Source: Ditylenchus dipsaci
Lineage: Eukaryota; Nematoda; Chromadorea; Rhabditida; Anguinidae
Length of the DNA: 64,000 nt
Direction: 5' to 3'
Assembly (NCBI GenBank): GCA_004194705.1
Contig: SADC01001043.1
Coordinates: 72,768-136,767, forward strand
Shown: positions 24,801 through 35,256 of the stretch, in pieces
Layout: each line of letters opens with the position of its first letter
Position numbering within the stretch: position 1 is the stretch's first letter
Program-made: the position numbers and the translations under genes
The notes under the pieces: generated by a model
Database searches by the model: none
Seen by the model: the letters and a program-made list of their open reading frames with translations, nothing else
What the model was told of the DNA's origin: nothing

Positions 24801-27800
24801 AATTTTTTTTCTCTAACAATTTTCTTGGATAGCCAAGAGACTGAGGATAATTTTGACATATAAACTTGTGAATAAAAGTGGGTAAAAATAGGGTGTGCAC
24901 CCAGCAGTATTCGAACCTCTAACCTAAGCGATGCATATATAAACCCCCTCTGAGAGTTTTTCAATACTTTACGAGCGTTCTCATTCTAACTTTTTGGCCT
25001 ATGGGCTCGAGATCTCAACAGATTTGATTTAAAGTCGCATACTGGCTGTCAATGGGACCAAACTCTCGTGGACCAGTGAAAAACAAGTTTGCGAGGTTCC
25101 CTTGTTAGGGTTTAACTTGAACAAACCGAATATGGTTTTTGGGCAACCGGACAAAACAGGTTTTTAAAAGTATTTGTCGCGCGACAAAAAAGGTTTTTTT
25201 ATCGGTCAATTGGGCTGTTTCGCCCGAATTGACCGATAAAAAACCGTTTTTGTCGCGCGAAAAATACTTTTAAAAACCTGTTTTGTCCGGTTGCCGGTTT
25301 TTGGATACCCTTAATTGCCTTTTTCCGGATCTAGGCAAAAGGATTTTCACTGATTTGGGTCCAAATACACGATTTTCGTTTACTATAGGTTCTTAAAAAA
25401 TATAAGTAAGGACAATTTCCCGACAGTGTATATATGTGTATTCAACTAAAAAATTAACCTGAAACGAGGATGAGAATGGATTCCTCCAAAGTCAACTGTT
25501 TTGTATTTCTTAAATAAAGGAGTACTGTAAAATTATTATCGAAATTTAACAGACTTAAAAAATTGTTCTTCTTTTCTATACTGCACTACTTCCTCTTCTT
25601 TACCTGGTCTAACATTTCTTTTTTTCTTGCTTTCCTTTTTGGCCTTATCTTTTGAAGAAAAGGCTTTCTCTTCGGTGAGTCGACTTTTGTGCCAAAAAGC
25701 ATCGGAAAAGCCTTGTTTAAGCTCTGGGTCACTTTTATCACCCATTTTTAGATCGGCTATAAAAATAGATAGTCCTGTAGCACTTTGTCCGTGTCTTCTT
25801 TTGCTCGCTCTGTCACTAACAAATAGAATCTTGTTGCCGTGGATATTTGTCACCTAGCCAAGAAAAGTTTATTAACCTTAACTAAAAAGTTCAAAATGCT
25901 TACAGCCATCATGTTTGTTATTTTAAGATCTGACGTAGAAATCTGAAAAAATGGTGACTGTCATTGCTAAAACTATAAGAGTTAAGAATTGATCTTTGAA
26001 TAAATTTTTTGTGATAGTCAATTTTTCGATTCTAAAATTTTAATCCCTTTTTTTTGATTTTCCAAAAGAAATTAGAAATTTTGGTTAAGTATTTAGTGAT
26101 TTTGTAATATAATTCATTCTGCACCAGTTTATCTCACAAAGAGGTACGGGCTGGTAAAATACTTTATATTAAAATAAAAACACAAGTATATTGAGCTGCA
26201 CTTTACTTTCAAACTGGTATTTTGGAAAGCTTTTGGATTTTATAATTAGAAAATCTAGTGGTCCAATATTAAGGAGTCAATCTTGAGGGTCAATGTGACC
26301 TTTGTGGGGCCATCCTACACGTTCAACTGTAGGACTACCGTGTGTTCAATATGATCCCAGACCTATCATAACCAATGTATGCCGATTTGACCGTTCATTA
26401 ACAAAAGTTCATTCAAAAAAAATTCACTCAATAGCTACAGTCGTCTCTCGATTTAACATACACCCTGGGACCAACCCAGCCGTATGTTAAATCGGGGGTA
26501 ATTTGACGGAGTTTATTATTGTAGGGACCGGCTCAGCCATATGTTAAATCGAGGGTGTATGTTAAATCGAGAGTTGACTGTACACGGATTTTTCAAGTTA
26601 AGAAGAATCTTGAAAAGATTTTGAATTAAAAGAATTCAAAATTTTGGTGGTCCTAGGGTACTTAGGCGTATTTAGGTGGTTTTTCAAGCTCAATTCAGAC
26701 ACTTCACTCAAAGGTGAAATATTGTATAAAAATATAGTTTACCAGAATGTCTTGTTTGGTGCAAATGTCTAGTGCTCTTATTTGTCTTGCTCCATCACTT
26801 GTTATAGCTGTGTAGAGCACCTTGTCAAGCAAGTAATCATGACCAACAAAGCTGGGCCAAACCCTTCCCGTAATGTTAGGGTTACTGTCATCACTCAGCT
26901 TGTGAATCTTTTTCTTGTTCTCTTTGTCAGCATATCTTTCACCCAAAGTCAATAACATGTAAATGTGAGAGCCATGAGTTGGGAATAAATTGTGCCTAAA
27001 ACTTATTATAATCAAATAGCTAGAATGGTTTTGAAAAAAACATACTCGATCAGATTTTCTAGTTTGTTTAAATTAGTTGAATCGTTTTTCAAAATCATAT
27101 GTCCGTGAAAGACTAATTCTCCATTATATTTTTGGGGGAAAGTAGCTCCGCCAAAAAAGCCGTGAAAATTCTCTCCTACCCCTTTGATTCGGATCTGAAA
27201 ATCAATGGACCATATTTGACTATTTACTCGAATATATTTGCATTAGTCTTGCTTGTCATAAATGTGCTAGCGAAAAAAGTTAAGTTGGTCTTTTTAACAA
27301 ATTTTTATGAGCTTATGAATACTTTAGCAGATGGCTCCATTTTCTTCAGCTCTCTAGAGTGAACCAGTTGCTCATGCAGACAAATGCCCTCTTCACATTT
27401 TCCACTATGAATAATTTTCAAGTAAGGTATTTTGGGCCCATCTTTAGCTGCTTGAAGACCTTTGTCCCAGTGTTGCCAGCTCAGAGTTAAATCTCCTATG
27501 TAGGGCATAGGTGGTTTGTGGCTTTCTGTAGCAGCAGTAACTTCAAGTAGAGGAGTGGACTGTTCATCATCACCAGTCAATTTCTGCAACACTGTCCCGA
27601 ATTTGTCGACTAGGAACAAATCCAATGATGGCACAAGTTCGTAGTAAGATAGGAACTCTCCAGCCTTACCTTAAAATTTAAACACATTTCAGCTAGACAG
27701 CTAGACTATTATAAGTTATGTTGCCCAAAACCTGTTCATCCTTTTTGTTGGGTGTTTTTTCATGAATATAGTAACTCGGTAAAAAAATTATTGGATTCCC

Positions 27801-29936
27801 AAAAATTGTTTTTCACCCTTTTTTACAATATAAGTTATAAAATTCAGGTGCATTTTCAGCTAGTTTTTTATTATCGTAATTTCTCTAATAGAGCATACCC
27901 CCCTTCGTTTTTGACTAGGATTTTAGAGTTAAGACCATTTTTCGATTAAAAGTTTAAAGATTTTCGGGCATTTGAAAAAAAAAAGCCCGGGGGCCTCTAT
28001 TAGAGAACATTCGGTAGTATAAGAATACTGTAAAGGGTTTCAACTTTCCCCCAAAGGGCCGTGATTGCACCAGAATGATAGTATAATTTTCACAGAGGGT
28101 AGGTATTATACAAAGCAGAGCATTGCGTTAACTCGCTTTTAGCAAGCACTTACAGATCTCAGTAATAGTTTGTTTAAGTCCATCTGACAATGAATAGCTA
28201 CCATGGAGCACCTGATCACAAATATTAGTGCCGATACAGGGATTTTTCCAGTCTTTGCACTGCTCTTTAAATGAAGTCTATAATTTGAAATATACGATGA
28301 CTTAAATTTTTTAAGACTCTTGTTCAAGGTTTATTGTTTATTGTTTTGAATATACAAGAAATTAACGCATAAATAACATTAATAAGCCAAAAAATCAATT
28401 TGCTTTAAACACATGACATTATGCAGTTAACCGAAATTTTTCTTGTGACGTTTTTTTGTGAATTTTTGTGAAGCTGTAGTTGAAGCATTTAAACAAGTTA
28501 AAACATTTAAACTGAATTGAAATGCAGAAGATTTCTGTCTTTCATGACAGATAATTTTTATTACCTTTGGAAATAATGAATTACTTGAAAAAGTAATCGA
28601 AATCCGAAAAATTGGAAAAATTCAAATTTCGGTCATTTTTCAAGAAATTTATTATTTCCAGAAGGCCGTATCTCAACATTGAGATTATGAAATATAAATT
28701 AATAAAGTTGGTTTCCTAGTTCTTGACTCGCGCCAGATTTTATTGTTACGCTTGACATTTTTTAAACTTTCGCTGAATTAAAGTGACGAAGATGCTAGTC
28801 AACTTCTCAAAATGACCTTACAAATGTTTGAAGCTAAATTGCGAAACATATATCATCACAAATAAAAACATGATATATGGGTTGAAAGAGGAGACTCAGC
28901 GCAACAAAATTGTATATTTGGATTTTTCGCACAATTTTGATTTCTAAAATTGAGCTCAAAAGTCCATTACGAACTTTTGACTCACTTCTTGGATCATGTT
29001 AAGCAGGGGTAACTGGTCACTTTTCAAAAATCTTCGGGGTATGGTCTAACGAGTAAGTACCATTTATTTTTAGATCATAAAAGGTACTTATGCTGTTTGC
29101 CCTTGCGCCTGTTGTATAATTCAATTCAAATTCGCTACAAAAAAACCTTCACTGTGTAATCAACTGTGTATATTATAATCAACTGTGTTTATTTGGTTTT
29201 ATTAGCAATTGAATCCGTTTGGCAGAAATACAAGAGAAGACACAAGAATGAATTCGGTACCGCAGGAGCATGATTTCACTCATATGTATCAGATTTCGTT
29301 TGGAGAAGATAATTTTAGGGTGACGATTTTTTTTATCATTTATGGTCACAAATTGTTGAATTGTATAATTGTGATGCTTAATAAAAATATTTAAAACTGA
29401 TATTGACCATAATTTTACAAAAAAAATATGGCGCGGGGGCAAACAGCATAAGTGAAAAAAAACAAACCCCATGGAAGTTAGCTTCATAGACCATATGGTA
29501 ATGTTGCTGATTAGTAAGGTCTATATTTAAATCATCCGATGGACTAAACCAGCCATTTTTGACTACTCCAAATCCAGGACTCATTCTCCTGATTGGGCTA
29601 GGGTAGACCAACATTCCATTGCTGTCCAGCTGACTTTCAAGACTTTTGGCATACACCTGTGGACAATCGTTTACATAGCCAGTCCAAGTGACCCATTTTT
29701 CATCTGGACTAAATGCAAAAACAATAATTTTTATATAAAAATTAGACCGAAAAAGCATGCCTAAAACGAGGGAAAATATTTCTGCCATTTACATCTTGTA
29801 ATTGAACTAATTCAATAACATTTTCTAGATGGTCTATTTCGTCTTCAAGTTCAAAATATTCTGATAAAGTTGGCTTAAAAAGCAGGGAAAGGGTATAAAT
29901 AGCAAAAAATAATAGGTAAAACTTGTATATTCGCAT
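18855..29936 (-). CDS. Secreted PD40/TolB-type beta-propeller protein, 15 exons
   Basis: Large exported protein built from WD40-like (PD40/TolB) propeller blades, about 915 aa. Exons (minus): 29936-29748, 29708-29468, 28277-28154, 27669-27323, 27194-27046, 26995-26743, 25942-25904, 25853-25604 or lower, 25524-25459, 24076-24013, 23969-23832, 22865-22515, 21796-21491, 20555-20496, 19031-18855. Residues 1-25 form a signal peptide or anchor (YLLFFAIYTLSLLF). Blade motifs include AFSPDEKWVTWTG, PRFSNDGQKLIFQ, EATFSEGSRDMVYV, SFSSDGKWVVFEG and KLVWASSRNNT. The second half follows the order seen in bacterial PD40 proteins: GFGRSEPSAFYG, then CPP, NHPQVWEIFDN, a blade with LYKIEN, a loop ending LVLPGHKMEIFV, then LFLADW. 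A basic low-complexity insert (KDKAKKESKKKR) lies in exon 8. Two junctions (exons 1/2 and 8/9) are out of phase; the rest agree. No enzymatic domain is seen. Confidence 0.8.
19271..20050. mobile_element. TTAA-flanked foldback interrupted by another MITE
   Basis: Ends TAAAGGACCATTGCCGTC and GACGGCAATGGTCCTTTA follow and precede TTAA. Arms continue through GAATTGGCGGGGGACAGC and GTCATTTAGCTGTCCCCC to an AAATATTTTTT core. A 402-bp MITE with its own direct flanking repeat lies inside. Located in the last intron of the PD40 gene. Confidence 0.75.
19460..19861. mobile_element. CGTAAAAGCC / GACAGTATCC MITE with TGCTTGACA duplication
   Basis: TGCTTGACA flanks the element at 19451-19459 and 19862-19870. 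Inside, CCCAAGTGCATCC pairs with GGGTGCACTTGGG, and long arms (TTTGAGTTATATCTCAGC-type, GGAATTTTCGCCTACT) fold back. Relatives lie inside tRNA-like sequences at 14165 and 45310. Confidence 0.7.
20137..20372. repeat. Palindromic repeat, TATACCAAAATGTA arms
   Basis: ATACCAAAATGTAGCCCTGG pairs with CAGGGGTACATGCTGGTAT; CATCAGCTGG pairs loosely with TTGATGGCTCG. Located in intron 14 of the PD40 gene. Confidence 0.45.
20985..21240. repeat. Palindromic repeat around AACTGACGTTTTTTGC
   Basis: AACTGACGTTTTTTGCAATT near 21030 pairs with AATTGAAATCGCAAAAAAACGTCAGTT near 21145; ATCATTTACAACC pairs with GGTTGTAAATGAT. Located in PD40 intron 13. Confidence 0.55.
21330..21450 (-). repeat. tRNA-derived SINE-like repeat
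   Basis: Minus strand reads GGTCACAGGTTCGACTACC (box-B-like) followed by ATTGGGTGCACGCCC and a tail with ATGATCCTCACATTC. Related copies are at 24740-24790 (+), 24830-24935 (-) and about 33590-33720. Confidence 0.4.
23311..23766. mobile_element. MITE with CGTCGTTGTCGTTG microsatellite arms
   Basis: ATGGCTCATTTATAAACG at the left and CGTTTATAAATGAGCCAT at the right are perfect inverted ends. Next to each end, and again inside, are long (GTCGTT)n / (AACGAC)n tracts. A second copy begins at 43922. Located in intron 11 of the PD40 gene. Confidence 0.7.
24198..24451. repeat. ACCGTATTATCTCTATT-type MITE
   Basis: ACCGTATTATCTCTATTG at the left and TAATAGAGAAAATACGGTA at the right. The interior resembles the copy at 41852 (TTTTTGGGTGCTCGACC, AAAAAGTGGAATCGGTAGAGC). 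Confidence 0.65.
24540..25100. repeat. Foldback enclosing a SINE-like hairpin
   Basis: The outer arms share AGTATGCGACTTTGAATCAAAT and ATTTGATTTAAAGTCGCATACT and GGCCTATAGGC/GCCTATGGGC. Inside, about 24690-24960, a second palindrome carries the GGTTCAAATAC / TATTCGAACC boxes. Confidence 0.55.
25142..25295. repeat. Near-perfect hairpin MITE
   Basis: GGCAACCGGACAAAACAGG pairs with CCTGTTTTGTCCGGTTGCC; arms of about 70 bp continue through TTTGTCGCGCGACAAAA and ATCGGTCAATTGGGC. The loop is only a few bases. Located in intron 9 of the PD40 gene. Confidence 0.75.
26438..26580. mobile_element. Tigger-like MITE with TA duplication
   Basis: CAGTCGTCTCTCGATTTAAC and GTTAAATCGAGAGTTGACTG are flanked by TA on both sides. 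The motif GTTAAATCG(A/G)GGG repeats inside, as in pogo/Tigger-type elements whose ends resemble CAGTCAACCCTCGATTTAA. Confidence 0.65.
27884..28018. repeat. Short TCTCTAATAGAG-type MITE
   Basis: TTTCTCTAATAGAGCATACC at the left and CCTCTATTAGAGAACATTCGG at the right. A degenerate relative of the ACCGTATTTTCTC family, in PD40 intron 3. Confidence 0.45.
28330..29467. other. PD40 intron 2, no feature recognised
   Basis: AT-rich intron of about 1.2 kb between PD40 exons 2 and 3. I see no exon, palindrome or tRNA-like sequence in it beyond short inverted words. Confidence 0.4.
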
Positions 29937-30840
29937 ATATTATATTTCACGAACCCAAAACAATAAATAATGACGAATAGCTTTTGAAGCAATAAAAATA
30001 TTTATAAAATTGATTAGAAACAGTCTAATGCTTTGTACAGAATGATAGAAACGCAAACAGCCGTCGCATAATCTCTTAAATAGCTAAAAAAGGACGTTAA
30101 TCTTGATTACTAAGGGAAATTCTAAACTGATAAGTTATGAATGTAAAAATGCTCATTATTTTGTTTTTTATAATTTCTAACTAAAAAAAGTTAATATTGG
30201 GCCTTCGCCTGTTTTCAAACAAGTAACTGACTTCTCGGCGCTACTCGGTTATAACACCCCCCCCCTCAAAATTAAGATTTTTGGGACTGGTCAAAACTCC
30301 TTTTTAAGTAATAATTTTGCCATAAAAGAACCAGAAAGGTGATTTTAAAATGGGTCAAAGGGCTGTATTGGGAAGAAAAGAGGCAAAACAATTGTCACTT
30401 ATTAAAGATGCTTAGGGTTCTTGAAGTATTAATTCTCTAACACTCTATCAATTCTCTCACATACAAACCCAGCATCTTGTGGTGAAGGGAAGCCTATAAG
30501 TACTCAAGGGCTGATTAGCCCGACAAGATGGGTGAACCCGGGGATTTTTGACATAGCCAGCACTCTCTGAGTGCCTGGCTATATTTTTAGATGGCTCTGT
30601 ATTTTCCCCTCAATAGTATAGAAAGCCTACTTACAGGACACCCATTCCACCCATATCCTAACTCAAAATCCTTCGTTTTTAAGGAATTTTTTGAAAAAAT
30701 TTCAAATTTGAAAATTTGGGGGCAAAATATTCATAATTTCACTAAATTTTGATACCACTCATTACACAAATTTACAGGACACAAAGGTTTTTCCCGTTTC
30801 CCCATCAGGGTGTGCAATTTTAAAGTAATTTTTTCGCGAT
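29937..30840. other. PD40 5' flank
   Basis: AT-rich. A poly-C tract lies at 30260 (ACACCCCCCCCCTC) and a GACATAGCCAGCACTCTCTG / AGTGCCTGGCTATA palindrome at 30549-30582. No coding evidence. Confidence 0.4.
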
Positions 30841-30879
30841 TATGGAAATGCTAGATAGTGTCACTAGCATTTTTCAAAC

Positions 30880-31055
30880 TTTGTCGCGAGCGGCCACGGC
30901 TAACAGCTCGTGAATTGGAAAAAGATGGAATAGAGGGGATATTTGATCCCACTACCTTTGGATCCGCAGGGAAATGCCTTAACCAGTAAGCCACCAAACC
31001 CCAGACTGGGAAAGTGAAGAAATTTGTAGACATCACTTGCGTCGAAGACGCAACA
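30880..31055 (-). repeat. tRNA-like direct repeat, copy 1
   Basis: Minus strand GGTGGCTTACTGGTTAAGGC (box-A-like) and GTGGGATCAAATATCCCC (box-B-like). The segment from GTCGCGAGCGGCCACGGC to GAAGACGCAAC recurs almost unchanged about 500 bp to the right. Confidence 0.55.
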
Positions 31056-31090
31056 CTTCCCACAGAGGAGGAGTGGGTGCTTGGCTTGCT

Positions 31091-31384
31091 TTAGCCAGCT
31101 TTAGCCAGGCCGTGATTTTTATTGTTGTTTTGCCTAGTCTGTTCATCTGCAGCCAACAGTCCTTTTCTTTTGCTTTTTGTGGACTGCTGACCAGGTTGTG
31201 GGTGAGTAAGCTGTTGGTTAGAGCTGTTCCCTTCTTTTGCTACTAGACTTATTCTCTCTGTGTTTTTCTTTAAGCTGGACGGCTCTTCGCTGGGCAGACT
31301 GCTGTGTCCTTTTTGCTTCTCTGCCTGCTGTACCTGTTCTTTGACTACTGGACCAGGAAATTGCAGGTCGGTTGCACGCCAAGA
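31091..31384 (-). other. Coding-like stretch between two direct repeats
   Basis: On the minus strand this stretch reads a long hydrophilic frame (PVVKEQVQQAEKQKGHSS, then NQQLTHPQPGQQSTKSKRK) to a stop at 31091. An overlapping frame is also open. It lies exactly between two copies of a tRNA-like direct repeat. No family is recognised; it may be a captured gene fragment or chance. Confidence 0.2.
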
Positions 31385-31390
31385 TCGCCA

Positions 31391-31560
31391 TGTCGCGAGC
31401 GGCCACGGCCAACAGCTCGTGAATTGGAAAAAGGGGGAATGGAGGGGTATTTGATCCCACTCCTTTGGATCCGCAGGGAAATGCCTTAACCAGTAGGCCA
31501 CCAAACCGCAGACTGAGAAAGTCAAGAATTTTGTAGACATCACTTGCGTCGAAGACGCAA
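31391..31560 (-). repeat. tRNA-like direct repeat, copy 2
   Basis: Minus strand GGTGGCCTACTGGTTAAGGC and GTGGGATCAAATACCCC. Both copies abut a GAAAATGCTAGTAAAA / CTAGCATTTTTCAAAC inverted motif (30848-30885 and 31562-31640), suggesting a composite element of about 800 bp. Confidence 0.55.
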
Positions 31561-32194
31561 CAACTTTTGAAAATGCTAGTAAAACGCTAGTCATTTTGAC
31601 TAGGTCTTAACTAGCATTTTTCAAACTTTTGAAAATGCTAGTAAAATTCTAGTAGGGAGGTTCTTGGCATACTGTACGTTTCAAAGACTGCAAACCCTGT
31701 TCCCCATACAGTCGATTCACTCCATAGTGATCACCCGAAAAGTTCGTTCCCGGCTAGGGTCCGACCCTTTTTTACCCAATTTTCGAAGGCTTTTACTAAT
31801 TCAGAGTCTGAGTAGTCTTGTCCCAAATATAGTAAGGATAGTGATTTCACCGATCGTTTTTCAAAAATCAAGATTTTTTTTCGCTGAAAAAGCAAAAACT
31901 ATCCATAGTGATCACCGTTTTTGAAAAAGTGGAGATATTACCGAGTAGCGTCCACTTTTCAAATTTTTTTGAGTCAAGAGCAGAACTGTAAAATTTTTAA
32001 TTTTGCAGAAAAACTAAATCAGTTGTGGGCTTATTTAAATTTTATTATGCGATTTTTTATCAAATAGATTATCACAAAAAGACAAAAAACTTGCAAATCA
32101 AAGAGGCATTGCTAAAGAGTTAGAATTTTCAACTTATTGACCAGCAAAAATAAATAAAAGGATACAAAAGAATGAATAAGGAATTTAATGAAAA

Positions 32195-32318
32195 GGGTGC
32201 AGGCCGTTTCGTAACCACAATTTTCGTCGACCATAATTTCAGTCGTACCGGCAATGAAAACTGTGGCGACGAAAATATGCCGGCGACGAAAATTGTGGCG
32301 ATGAAACGGCCTGCACCC
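32195..32318. repeat. Short palindromic MITE, GGGTGCAGGCCGTTTC ends
   Basis: GGGTGCAGGCCGTTTCG and GAAACGGCCTGCACCC are inverted; the inside repeats GACGAAAAT and CGACGAAAATTGTGGCGA words. Confidence 0.7.
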
Positions 32319-32897
32319 ATGAAAAGTATATAAACATCGTAATTTGAGAAAAAATAATAGTTTGCTTAATATAACCGAACTAAAAACAGAGGCAAAAAAT
32401 GATTAAAACGTGTATTGAGTAATTTATTTTTAGTTATCATTAAAAGAGCTTCTTTTTTTGCACTGTGACGCACTTATATTTGTTTACTGAACAACTGATA
32501 GATAAAAGAGCTTTCAGGCTCTTTTATGAGTGCTAGAATTCAAAATTGGTTTAATTAAAAATGAAGTACAGAAAAAGTTCATGGCTACTATTTTTATTTT
32601 AAAATTAATCATGAAAGCTTTTTTATACAGTCAGTTGTCGGGAATTTTTTGGGCCGCACCGGCAACATAAAATTCATAGGTTATTTTTCATTAACCGAAT
32701 AAAGTCGACAAAATTTCCCTGAAATTGTTGTGTCATTTTATTTTGCTCACGGATTCAAGGAAATCAAAGCCTACTTGGCAGCAGTCTGTAATCAATCCTT
32801 CAGGCGATGGAGTTTTGGAACGGCGCGACAGAGCCATACCCAATCCTGAAGACGCTGGCACCAATTATTCTAGCCATTCCGGCTAGATCAGCCGGTG

Positions 32898-32904
32898 TAT
32901 AAAG
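32898..32904 (+). promoter_or_regulatory. TATA box candidate
   Basis: TATAAAG is followed about 20 bp later by a pyrimidine-rich CTCTCAGTCC that could be an initiator. The only downstream candidate product is the 38-codon ORF at 33040, or an unannotated non-coding RNA. Confidence 0.25.
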
Positions 32905-33039
32905 GCTCTTCTCTCAGTCCCAATAGGAGATCTGGGCCAAAACTAATTAAATGCAAAGTATACGTTTCTTTTTGATTACATTTGTATTTGTTCAGTACTG
33001 CATTGTTAAAAAATAATTAAATTTTATTTCTTTTTAAAA

Positions 33040-33156
33040 ATGATAACAACAATATGCGCTACTTTGATATGCGCGGCTTGCTTGGCCCTTACTTTATTAC
33101 TTACTCAATTGCTCAATAGCAGAATTTTAGGCCAAATGAGCCAAATGTTTTATTAA
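33040..33156 (+). CDS. Possible 38-residue single-pass membrane micropeptide
   Basis: A small ORF with an AAAAATG start context encodes a short N-terminus, one hydrophobic helix (ICATLICAACLALTLLLTQLL) and a polar tail (NSRILGQMSQMFY). A TATAAAG box lies about 140 bp upstream at 32898, in a locally GC-richer stretch (32800-32950). Nothing else codes between 30 and 35 kb. Length and layout resemble animal membrane micropeptides, but an AT-rich region can give such an ORF by chance. Confidence 0.25.
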   Translation: MITTICATLICAACLALTLLLTQLLNSRILGQMSQMFY

Positions 33157-33224
33157 ACAAAATAATATGAATTGGCTTTAATTTGATCGTATATTCATTC
33201 TTGATGTATGCTGTAACTTAATTA

Positions 33225-33367
33225 AGACGCATCCATACTTGCACATTCCGTAAAATGGGGCGCCAAAATAGGCCCCTTTGCTTTAAAACATCTGGCGCCA
33301 GCGCCACATGTAAAAAAGCCAGGGGCGCCGGCGGTGGCACCGGCGCCCGTGCAAGTATGGACGCATA
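33225..33367. repeat. Palindromic GC-rich MITE
   Basis: GACGCATCCATACTTGCAC at the left and GTGCAAGTATGGACGC at the right, with a GGCGCC-rich core (CTGGCGCCAGCGCC, GGCGCCGGCGGTGGC). Confidence 0.65.
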
Positions 33368-33659
33368 TGGTAAAAAAAACTGCACGAAAAATTTCTTGCA
33401 AAGTTATCAATGATTGACGATTGCTTGTGCCCTCCAGTTTTTGCATCTAATCGATCATTTGAAGTGTTATTAATAGCTCAGAACTGACAAATTTGAAAAG
33501 AATGTACCTTTTTGTAGACGGATGAGTTTCTTAAAAAATGTGACTCACAAAAAGTCTTTTTGTTTTTATAAAGTTTTGCCATTCTTTTTTTGATATCCAA
33601 AAGCTTGAGGATCATTTTGAAACCAAACTTGAAAAAAATAATAAGATGTGCACCTAGAG

Positions 33660-34142
33660 ATGATCAGCAATTTCAACTTTGCAAGTTTCCCCTAAATACA
33701 TCGCTTTGATAAGATTAATTAAGTTGGTTTAAGATTTATTTCTGTATTTATGATGTATCTATTGGTACTAGGTGACATATTATACGTTTGCAAACATGCA
33801 ATCAAAGCTCAAGCTATGGAGTTGCGTCTTATCAAGATTTACGTATGTCAAAGTTTTTTTAGGTCAAAAGTTGAAACGGGTTGAGTAGAGTTTTGGATAA
33901 AAAATTACTCGTGATCCTACTCCAGCAGTAAATAATTTTTAACCTGATGAGAGTTCTACTCGCGAGTTTTACAAGTAAACTCGACTAGTCTTAACCTTAG
34001 TTAAGTTCTAATCGAGATTAAAACTGGGTGAGTAGGACAATATGGCACCAAAAATAGCACAGAAATTGTAAAATGCAAAAATATGCTTGCTAGGTATAAA
34101 TGTCTTAATTAATCCACGAACCAATAAAAAATTGGAGATGGT
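33660..34142. other. AT-rich spacer with CTCGCGAGT-like words
   Basis: No gene found. A loosely palindromic ACTCGTGATCCTACTCC / GAGTAGGACAATATGG block lies at 33905-34045. Confidence 0.35.
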
Positions 34143-34150
34143 ATCTAAAC

Positions 34151-34690
34151 CAGTGTTTCCTAAAAACCGAAACGGAATGCCACAAACCGAAGCAGAAACC
34201 GAAATTCAGTTTCGGTTAATGCTCATGAAACTTTCGGTTTCGGTTTTTCGGTTTCGGTTTTTGAAACTTTCGGTTTCGGTTTTCGGTTTCGGTTTTTGAA
34301 ACTTTCGGTTTCGGTTTCTGCTTTTGAAACTTTCGGTTTATGATTTCGGTTTCGGTTTCTGAAATTTTCAGTTTCTGCTTTTGATTTCTGCTTTTAAAAC
34401 TGATTTTTTCGTTCGTATACTTCTGCATATTATGTGAATTTTATTTTTGTGGATATTCGTGTGAATCAAGACATTAGGAAATTTCGACTTCATACTTAAA
34501 CCGAAAGCACAAACCGAAAGTTGAAAAGCAGAAACCGAAACCGAAACCGAAAGTTTCATGAGCATAAACCGAAACCGAAAACCGAAAATTTCAAAAGCAG
34601 AAGCATTATGCTTCTGCTTCTTTTCGGTTTCTGCTTTCTACGGTTATATTTCGGTTTCTGCTTTCCGTTTCGGTTTTTTCGGAAACACTG
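34151..34690. mobile_element. hAT-like MITE with CGAAACCGAAA array and 8-bp TSD
   Basis: Ends CAGTGTTTCC and GGAAACACTG. Exact 8-bp duplication ATCTAAAC at 34143-34150 and 34691-34698. The whole interior is built of TTTCGGTTTC words in both orientations, interrupted by a unique stretch of about 100 bp around 34400-34490. Confidence 0.8.
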
Positions 34691-34710
34691 ATCTAAACTA
34701 GATAGGTACC

Positions 34711-34900
34711 AAATTTTGGCATTAGTGCACAATCGGTTGCAATTTTTGCCTTGGTCCCCTTGCTGTTTTTAAATGTCTATGATTTACTTAAATCACCATA
34801 ATTACATCGAAAATCCACAGGGGACCAAGGCAAAATGTTAAAAAATCAACAGGTGGACCAAGGCGAAATTTGCAACCGATTCTGCACTAGTGCCCGAATT
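34711..34900. repeat. Palindrome with GCCTTGGTCCCC arms
   Basis: TTAGTGCACAATCGGTTGCA pairs with TGCAACCGATTCTGCACTAG; GCCTTGGTCCCCTTG pairs with GGGGACCAAGGC. Confidence 0.6.
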
Positions 34901-35256
34901 TTCGCATTTAATTGAAATTTTATAACGTTTAAGCCAGCTTTTTGATTCTTTATTTATATGCTCTGAGTCAGAACTTTTGATCAATCTTCTCATAAACTTG
35001 AAACTTCTAAAAATAACTTCTAGAAAATTCGATCACAATAAATTAGTCATTTAACTGTACTGTTCTTTGATTCTTTGAAAACATTATTTTTTACTTTCTT
35101 TGACTGACCTCAGAGTAGGCGTAATCACAGGCGTTCCTTGTTCAAGTGATTTTACAGAACATCAGCAAGAATTGAAAATAACCACTCACCAAAAGGTTTA
35201 ATGTGTGCAATTAGTATTGGTGGGGACGCCAGTCTAGAGGCAGTTTTGTCTAGAAA

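Noticed and set aside
25525..25543. A 26-bp intron between PD40 exons 8 and 9
   Set aside because: Too short to be spliced; a CCAG-GTAAAG donor at 25603 with one missing base is more likely.
29748..29788. Reading PD40 exon 2 upstream through IIVFAFSPDEKW as a separate gene start
   Set aside because: The frame upstream of FSPDEKW reads intron-like TTTTTATATAAAAATTATTG; the HAFS end of exon 1 fits the blade better, although the junction is one base out of phase.
34087..34565. Frames through the TTTCGG array
   Set aside because: They are low-complexity translations of the microsatellite within a MITE.
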